A stretch of 19,826 nt of DNA from JAFDVN01 sp964472275 (GTDB lineage Bacteria; Acidobacteriota; Holophagae; Holophagales; Holophagaceae). The notes under the pieces were generated by a model. The model saw nothing but the letters and a program-made list of their open reading frames with translations, made no database searches and was not told the DNA's origin. Where the stretch lies: assembly GCA_964472275.1 (NCBI GenBank), contig CAYYJN010000036.1, forward strand, positions 1 to 19,826. Reading direction: 5' to 3'. A program made the translations under genes and the position numbers. Positions 15,031 through 19,826 of the stretch are shown here, piece by piece (position 1 is the first letter of the stretch; every line of letters begins with the position of its first letter).

Positions 15031-15951
15031 GTGATCGCGTTTGACAGCCTGGAGGTCCGCTACCCCGGCGCGAAGGAGCCCGCCCTCAAGGGCATGAGCC
15101 TCGCGTTGGAGGAAGGCATCGTCGGCCTGCTGGGCCCCAACGGCTCCGGCAAATCCACGCTGCTGAAGACGCTGCTCGGCCTGCTGGAGCCCTCGGCGGG
15201 CGGCGGCTCCGTGCTGGGCGTGGGTCTGGGCTCGCCGGAAGCCGCCAAGCTGCGGGGCCGCATCGGCTACATGCCCGAATACGACGCGCTCATCGAGGAC
15301 GCCACCGCCTACGAGCAGGTGGCCTTCTGGGGCGAGCTGTCGGGCTTGGAACCCGAGGCCGCCCGGGACCGCGCCCACGAGGTGCTCTACTTCGTCGGCC
15401 TGGACGAGGCCCGCTACCGCGCCGTGAGCGGCTACAGCACGGGCATGCGCCAGCGCGTGAAACTGGCCCAGGCCCTCGTCCATTCGCCCGAACTCGTCTT
15501 CCTCGACGAGCCCACCAACGGCCTCGATCCCGATGGCCGCCGCCGCATGCTCGAGCTCGTGATGAAGGTCCACGCCGAGCTGGGCACGGGCGTCATCCTC
15601 GCGAGCCACCTGCTGGGCGATGTGGAGCGAGTCGCGGACCAGCTCGTGATCCTCGACAAGGGCCGCATCTCCGCGAGCGGCTCCATGGCGGGCCTGCGCA
15701 AGGCCCTCTCCAAGCGCGTGGAGCTGCGTTTCCTCGATCCGCTCACGCAGGCGCAGGAAGGCGGGCTCGCCGAACTCGGCGAACTTCACGAAGCGCGGAA
15801 CGGCTACTACGACCTGGAGCTGAAGGACGCCGATCCGCTCGGCCCCTTCCGCTGGGCGGAGGATCGGGGCGCGGTGCTCGTGCAGGTGACGCCGCGCCAC
15901 GACCGCCTGGATGAAGTCCTCCTGCGCGCGCTGCACCCGGAGAAGGCCTGA
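15031..15951 (+). CDS. ABC-2 type transporter ATP-binding protein (first of two)
   Basis: A 306-residue cytoplasmic ATPase that would drive the permease encoded next. Walker A GPNGSGKST is residues 35-43, the signature helix reads YSTGMRQR (135-142) in place of LSGGQ, Walker B LVFLDEP gives Asp159-Glu160, and the switch His is 193. MPEYDAL (81-87) occupies the Q-loop position as in NatA-like exporters. A C-terminal extension of about 90 residues is typical of this subfamily. The start is GTG with CGGAG at 15021-15025. Its stop overlaps the next ATG by one base (TGATG). The substrate is unknown. Confidence 0.93.
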   Translation: MIAFDSLEVRYPGAKEPALKGMSLALEEGIVGLLGPNGSGKSTLLKTLLGLLEPSAGGGSVLGVGLGSPEAAKLRGRIGYMPEYDALIEDATAYEQVAFWGELSGLEPEAARDRAHEVLYFVGLDEARYRAVSGYSTGMRQRVKLAQALVHSPELVFLDEPTNGLDPDGRRRMLELVMKVHAELGTGVILASHLLGDVERVADQLVILDKGRISASGSMAGLRKALSKRVELRFLDPLTQAQEGGLAELGELHEARNGYYDLELKDADPLGPFRWAEDRGAVLVQVTPRHDRLDEVLLRALHPEKA

Positions 15952-16814
15952 TGCCCATTTACGCTCCAAGCCTTCCGCCCAAGCCGGATCTCTCGCTCGG
16001 CCAGCACCCGGCTCTCGTCATCGCGCGCTTCGACCTGCGCCGCGTGCTGCGTCAGAAGATGGGCCGCTTCTTCGGCTTCATCTTCACCTTCATGCTCATC
16101 TGGCGCCTGGGCTATGTGTACCTCTACTACCTGAAGGACCAGAACGCGGTGATCGGCAAGATGATGGAAGCCGCCGCGCCGGTGCTGGCCCAAGGCGCCG
16201 CGTGGCACGCGGACATGATCGGCGGTTGGCTCACCTACCTGCTCTGGTTCCTCGTCGCGCTCGTCGGCGGCGGGCTCGTCGCGCGGGACACGCTCTACCG
16301 CGTGCGGCCCTTGATGTACGCGCATCCCGTGAAGCCTTCCGATTACTGGCTCGCCAAGCTCGGCCTGTCGTCGCTGGTGCCGCTCGTCATCCTGCTGCTC
16401 TTCGCGCTGCTGCCCTGGTTCCTTTCGGTGGGCCTCACGGGCCTGCACGGCGTGATGTGGGCGAGCACGCCGCTGCGCCTCGTCCCGGCGGCGCTCATCA
16501 TCGCGCTCTTGATGGGCTCGGTGGCGAGCGGCGCGTCGAGCCTCGCGAGCACGCCCCGCGCGGGCATCGCGTGGGTCATCGGCGTGGCGCTCGGGCTTGA
16601 GGCGCTGGGCGGCATGCTCTTCGGCCTGCTCGGCAACGGCGCGTGGCTCGCCATCTCGCCCATGAGCCTCACGGCCCAGTGGTCCAACCTGCTCTGCGGC
16701 GCGCCCGGCGGACGCTTCGGGTGGGGACCGGCGGTCATCGGCACGGTCGCGCACTTCACGCTATGGACCCTGCTGCTCCGCAACCGGACCCAGCCTTCGG
16801 AGGCCGTGCTATGA
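15951..16814 (+). CDS. ABC-2 type permease (first of two)
   Basis: A 287-residue integral membrane protein with about six hydrophobic segments (for example 40-61, 91-111 and 137-162). A cytoplasmic N-terminus contains ARFDLRRVLRQKMGRF, and ARDTLYRVRPLMYAHPVKPSDYWLAK (starting near 111) is the cytoplasmic loop typical of ABC-2 permeases. It is coupled to the ATPase upstream by a one-base overlap. The following gap of 79 bases contains a heptad array and is unusually long inside this otherwise tightly packed operon. Confidence 0.88.
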   Translation: MPIYAPSLPPKPDLSLGQHPALVIARFDLRRVLRQKMGRFFGFIFTFMLIWRLGYVYLYYLKDQNAVIGKMMEAAAPVLAQGAAWHADMIGGWLTYLLWFLVALVGGGLVARDTLYRVRPLMYAHPVKPSDYWLAKLGLSSLVPLVILLLFALLPWFLSVGLTGLHGVMWASTPLRLVPAALIIALLMGSVASGASSLASTPRAGIAWVIGVALGLEALGGMLFGLLGNGAWLAISPMSLTAQWSNLLCGAPGGRFGWGPAVIGTVAHFTLWTLLLRNRTQPSEAVL

Positions 16815-16819
16815 AGGGG

Positions 16820-16854
16820 CCACGGACCACGGACCACGGACCACGGGCCTCGGA
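16820..16854. repeat. Heptanucleotide array inside the ABC operon
   Basis: Five units follow each other: CCACGGA three times (16820-16840), CCACGGG and CCTCGGA. Three perfect copies make it a candidate for slippage. It separates the first ATPase/permease pair from the second. Confidence 0.85.
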
Positions 16855-16893
16855 AATCGCGCGAGAGCGCTGCGAAACACCGGAGGTGGCGCG

Positions 16894-17817
16894 ATGACGA
16901 TCAGGCTCGAACGCGCCTCTCTGCGCTACGGCGCCGTCCTCGGCCTCAGCCCGACGACCTTCGAGCTGCCTGAAGGCGGCGGCATCGTCGGCCTGCTCGG
17001 CCCCAACGGCGCGGGCAAGTCCACGCTGCTCCAACTGCTCTCAGGCCTGCTTCCCCCGAGCGGCGGATCGGTGGAGATCTTCGGCGAAGCGCCCTATCGC
17101 AACCCGGCCGTGCTCGCGAAGCTCGGCCTCGTCCCTGAGGGCGATCGCCTGCCCGTGGGCCTCAAGGGGCGCGGCTGGCTCCGCATGATGGGCCGCCTCT
17201 CCGGCCTCGACGGCGCCGCGCTGGAGACGGCGATGGCGAAGGCCCTCGACACCGTGGGCATGAGCGACCGGGCGGACCTGCCCTTCCCGCGCATGTCCAA
17301 GGGCATGCGCCAGCGCATGCGCCTCGCCCAGGCGTTGCTGCACGCGCCCAAGCTGCTCATTCTCGACGAGCCCTTCAACGGCCTCGATCCCGAATCCCGC
17401 CTCACGCTCATGGAGCTGCTGCGCCGACTCGCCGATGATGGCGCGCGCGTCATCGTGTCCAGCCACATCCTCACCGAAGTGGCCCAGCTCACGGACCGCA
17501 TCCTCCTGCTCTTCCGCGGCCGTCTGCTGGCGGAAGGCAGCGTGACGGAGATCCGCCAACTGCTCGACCGCCATCCGGTGGAGCTGCGCCTCTCCGGCGA
17601 AGCGCGCGCGTTGTCGCGCTGGGCGGTGGAGCAACCGGAGCTGGTGGCGTTGCGGCTCGAAGACGCGGCGGCCGTCCTCAGCATCCGCAACCCGCGCGAC
17701 TTTCTGCCGCGCCTCCAGCGTGAAGCCGCGAAGGGCGGCCTTCCGATCACCGGACTCGACCCGCTGGACCTCAACCTCGAAGCGGTCTTCCAGTATTTGA
17801 CGAAGGACCACGCATGA
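16894..17817 (+). CDS. ABC-2 type transporter ATP-binding protein (second of two)
   Basis: A 307-residue ATPase. Walker A GPNGAGKST is 36-44, the signature is MSKGMRQ (134-140), Walker B LLILDEP gives Asp158-Glu159 and the switch His is 191. The C-terminal region ending NLEAVFQYLTKDHA follows the usual NatA-like pattern. A strong GGAGG site (16882-16886) lies seven bases before the ATG, so translation restarts here independently after the heptad array. The stop overlaps the following permease start by 4 bases. It is similar in layout to the first ATPase of the operon but clearly diverged, with a different signature motif. Confidence 0.93.
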   Translation: MTIRLERASLRYGAVLGLSPTTFELPEGGGIVGLLGPNGAGKSTLLQLLSGLLPPSGGSVEIFGEAPYRNPAVLAKLGLVPEGDRLPVGLKGRGWLRMMGRLSGLDGAALETAMAKALDTVGMSDRADLPFPRMSKGMRQRMRLAQALLHAPKLLILDEPFNGLDPESRLTLMELLRRLADDGARVIVSSHILTEVAQLTDRILLLFRGRLLAEGSVTEIRQLLDRHPVELRLSGEARALSRWAVEQPELVALRLEDAAAVLSIRNPRDFLPRLQREAAKGGLPITGLDPLDLNLEAVFQYLTKDHA

Positions 17818-18596
17818 GCGCCGTCACGCCTTTCCAGACCGCGCGCGCCCTCGCCGCGGGCTACGCGCCGCGGGTGCTCCAGCCGCGGGGCTGGGTGCTC
17901 GCCGCCCTCGTCATCGCGCCCGTGGGGCTCGCGCTGCTGATCTCCGGACTGGCCGCGATGCAGGGCCACGCGTTGCCCGCGAGCACTGCCCTCATGGTCT
18001 TCCACCTCATCCTCGCCAAGGCGGTGCTGCCGATCATGGCGCTCATCGCCGCGTCGGCGGGCATCCGCGAGGACCTGGAGCAGCGCACCCTGCCGCTGCT
18101 GCTCACACGGCCCGCGCCCGCCTGGGCCATGCCGCTCGGCAAAGGCCTGCCATGGTTCGCCTGGGGCGCGGCCTGGCTCATCATCGGCGCGCTCGCCTTG
18201 CAGATCCTCGGCGGCGACAGCGACCTGCTCCTGGGCCGCGTCGCCGCGCTCACCGCCGCGTGGTGGGCCATGCTCGCCTTCGTGTCGCTCTTCGGGCTCC
18301 TCTTCAAGCGCGGCACGCTCTGGGCGGCGCTCTGGCTCTTCGGGTGGGAAAGCCTCACGGCCGTCTTCCCGCCTTTCCTCCAGCGCCTCACCTTCACCCA
18401 CTACATCGAAAGCCTCGCCGGCAGCCGCGGCCACAGCGTCAGCGCGACGGAACTCCTCGCCCAAGTCCAGGTGAACACCGCGCCCGGACTCGCCTTCCTC
18501 ATCCTCGTCCTCGTCGGCCTCGCCTTCTGGGCCGCCTGCGGATGGAAGCTCCACGCCACGCCGGTGGGGCTCGCGGGCGTGGAGGCGGAAGGCTGA
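17814..18596 (+). CDS. ABC-2 type permease (second of two)
   Basis: A 260-residue membrane protein with about six hydrophobic segments, beginning at GWVLAALVIAPVGLALLI (26-43). The cytoplasmic loop IREDLEQRTLPLLLTRPAPAW-like region just after the second segment (near residue 84) is the hallmark of ABC-2 permeases, where a conserved E..T...LL..P motif contacts the ATPase. The ATG overlaps the upstream ATPase stop (ATGA). With the preceding pair it could form a heteromeric exporter or two independent ones. The substrate is not readable. Confidence 0.88.
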   Translation: MSAVTPFQTARALAAGYAPRVLQPRGWVLAALVIAPVGLALLISGLAAMQGHALPASTALMVFHLILAKAVLPIMALIAASAGIREDLEQRTLPLLLTRPAPAWAMPLGKGLPWFAWGAAWLIIGALALQILGGDSDLLLGRVAALTAAWWAMLAFVSLFGLLFKRGTLWAALWLFGWESLTAVFPPFLQRLTFTHYIESLAGSRGHSVSATELLAQVQVNTAPGLAFLILVLVGLAFWAACGWKLHATPVGLAGVEAEG

Positions 18597-18602
18597 ACCG
18601 GG

Positions 18603-18674
18603 CCTCGGGCTCCGGGCTACGGGCTACGCGGCTGGTCCTGCCGGAATCAACCGTGTAGCCCGAAGCCCGGAGCC
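18603..18674. repeat. Inverted heptad arrays forming a long hairpin
   Basis: Forward heptads CCTCGGG, CTCCGGG, CTACGGG, CTACGCG (18603-18630) face an inverted copy at 18655-18674. Arms 18608-18627 and 18655-18674 pair over 20 bp with a single mismatch, and pairing continues inward for four more (one G-T), leaving a loop of about 19 bases. It lies between the ABC operon and the M16 gene, 14 bases before the latter's ATG. No T-run follows, so it is not a textbook terminator. Confidence 0.85.
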
Positions 18675-18688
18675 AGTAGCCTGAATGG

Positions 18689-19826
18689 ATGCCCGAGCCC
18701 TTCCGCTCCGCCCCGACGGGCGGCCCCGAGATCCTCATCGAGACCTTGCCCCACGCGCGCAGCGTGTCGCTCGGGTTCTGGGTGCGGCGCGGGTCGCGGC
18801 ACGAGGCGGCGCACGAAGAAGGCCTCGCCCACTTCCTGGAGCACACGGTCTTCAAGGGCACGGCCAGCTTCCCCACGCCGGACGCGGTGGCGGAGGCGAC
18901 CGACCGGCTCGGCGGCCATGTGGACGCCTTCACGGGCAAAGAAGTCGCCTGCTTCTACGGCCGCGTGCTTTCCGACCAGTTGCCGGAGCTGACGCATCTG
19001 CTGGGCGAGCTGGTCACGAGCCCGCGTTTCGATGACGAGGAATTGAAGCGCGAGCGCGGCGTCATCCTCGAAGAAATCGCCATGAGCGAGGACCAGCCCG
19101 ACGACTGGGTCAGCGAGCTCTTCTACATGGATTTCTGGAAGGACTCGGCGCTGGCCCATCCCATCCTGGGCCGCCGCGATCAGGTCTCCGGTTACGGCGC
19201 GGAATCCGCGCGCGCCTTCTTCGAGTCCACCTATCGCGCGGGCAACCTCGTCATCGCCGCGGCGGGCGCCGTCACGCCGGAAACCTTGCTGCCGCTGCTG
19301 GAGCCCATCCTCGCGAAGCTGCGGAAGGGCGGCGGCGTGGACGCGAAAACGGAAGCCGCCACGCGCCCCTTCCTGCTCAACGCGCCGAAGAAGGGCCTGC
19401 AGCAGACGAACCTCGTCCTCGGCTTCCCCGCGCCCTCGCACACGGACCGCGACCGCACGGCGGTGTCCTTGCTGAGCCACATCCTCGGCGGCGGCATGGC
19501 CTCGCGCCTCTTCCTGGAACTGCGCGAGCGCCGCGGTCTCTGCTACCAGGTGGGCAGCTTCCACACGCCCTACGCGGACACCGGCGCGTTGCAGATCTCG
19601 GCTGGCTGCGCGCCCGCGCAGGCGCGCGAGCTGGTGTCCCGCGCCATGGCCGAATGCCGGAAGCTGCGCGCGACGCTCGTGCCCGAGGAGGAGCTGGAAC
19701 GCGCCAAACGGCAAGCCAAGGTCGCCCTCGTCTTCGGCCAGGAAAGCGCCAGCAGCCGCATGTTCTCCCTCGCCCACCAGGCCCTCCACTGGGGCGGCCC
19801 CGTGAGCCTGGACGCCCAGCTCGCCG
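18689..19826 (+). CDS. M16-family zinc peptidase (3' end outside window)
   Basis: The frame is open from the ATG at 18689 to the right edge (379 codons seen). The inverted zinc motif HFLEH (HxxEH, residues 48-52) and the distal ligand Glu128 in GVILEEI mark a pitrilysin/processing peptidase-like M16 N-terminal domain. A second-domain region follows (GLQQTNLVLGFPAPSHTDRDRTAV), with the Arg/Tyr-containing segment RLFLELRERRGLCYQVGSF typical of family M16B. The expected total length is about 400-430 residues, so little is missing. No signal peptide is seen, pointing to the cytoplasm. An overlapping ATG at 18685 opens another frame that lacks family motifs. There is no clear Shine-Dalgarno; the hairpin upstream may influence expression. 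Confidence 0.93.
   Translation, partial: MPEPFRSAPTGGPEILIETLPHARSVSLGFWVRRGSRHEAAHEEGLAHFLEHTVFKGTASFPTPDAVAEATDRLGGHVDAFTGKEVACFYGRVLSDQLPELTHLLGELVTSPRFDDEELKRERGVILEEIAMSEDQPDDWVSELFYMDFWKDSALAHPILGRRDQVSGYGAESARAFFESTYRAGNLVIAAAGAVTPETLLPLLEPILAKLRKGGGVDAKTEAATRPFLLNAPKKGLQQTNLVLGFPAPSHTDRDRTAVSLLSHILGGGMASRLFLELRERRGLCYQVGSFHTPYADTGALQISAGCAPAQARELVSRAMAECRKLRATLVPEEELERAKRQAKVALVFGQESASSRMFSLAHQALHWGGPVSLDAQLA

Noticed and set aside
16820..16854. CRISPR-like array
   Set aside because: The 7-base units are directly adjacent with no spacers, and no cas genes are present.
17094..18554. Minus-strand open frame opposite the second ABC pair
   Set aside because: Antisense shadow rich in Glu/Arg/Gly; the plus strand carries intact ABC motifs.
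18685..19035. Alternative frame from the ATG at 18685
   Set aside because: It overlaps the M16 gene, lacks motifs, and stops after 116 codons, while the frame from 18689 has HxxEH and runs to the window edge.

Overview
The window is a stretch of a very GC-rich, gene-dense bacterial chromosome. Outer-envelope style proteins with signal peptides, a type IV prepilin peptidase, two ABC-2 exporters, a Hanks-type kinase with a large C-terminal sensor half, and Sel1-repeat proteins point to a Gram-negative organism. The overall flavour fits Acidobacteriota (class Holophagae, Geothrix/Holophaga-like), but this is an inference from gene style and not a demonstrated placement. No rRNA, tRNA, CRISPR, transposase or phage gene was seen. 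No stretch longer than 300 bases lacks a gene; the largest gaps are 5647-5782, 14897-15030 and 11664-11772.

Layout. (1) 1-2528: mutS, cut at its 5' end by the window edge. (2) 2564-3697, minus strand: a class I/TPMT-like methyltransferase followed by a hotdog-fold thioesterase. (3) 3715-5646, plus: methylmalonyl-CoA epimerase, a secreted M28 zinc peptidase and a 51-residue glycine-zipper membrane peptide, overlapping at their stop/start codons. (4) 5783-6703, minus: prepilin peptidase, convergent with block 3. (5) 6780-8086, plus: a secreted cyclophilin and a PlsC-type acyltransferase, overlapping by 4 bases. (6) 8083-14896, an accessory-looking block: a membrane serine/threonine kinase on the minus strand, a divergent small HTH regulator, an unrecognised secreted protein and two adjacent secreted Sel1-repeat proteins. 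(7) 15031-18596: an ATPase-permease-ATPase-permease ABC-2 operon. (8) 18689 to the right edge: M16 zinc peptidase, incomplete.

The most striking pattern is in short repeats, not genes. A degenerate heptanucleotide array (core CCTCGGG/CCACGGG/CTACGGG) occurs at four places: inside the mutS reading frame, between the prepilin peptidase and the cyclophilin, inside the ABC operon, and as an inverted pair making a long hairpin in front of the M16 gene. Different arrays with 9-base and 10-base periods occur before the thioesterase and between the glycine-zipper gene and the prepilin peptidase. The mutS array is especially notable because gain or loss of one heptad would change the frame of the protein's C-terminus, which suggests a possible mutator switch.

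The best candidate for an undescribed functional system is block 6: a kinase and an HTH regulator divergently transcribed from a 77-base gap, next to a secreted protein of unknown family and two Sel1 proteins. The HTH gene has a good-looking promoter placed so that the transcript would start at its ATG, and an AT-rich patch with a perfect palindrome and a TTGACA box precedes the unknown secreted protein.
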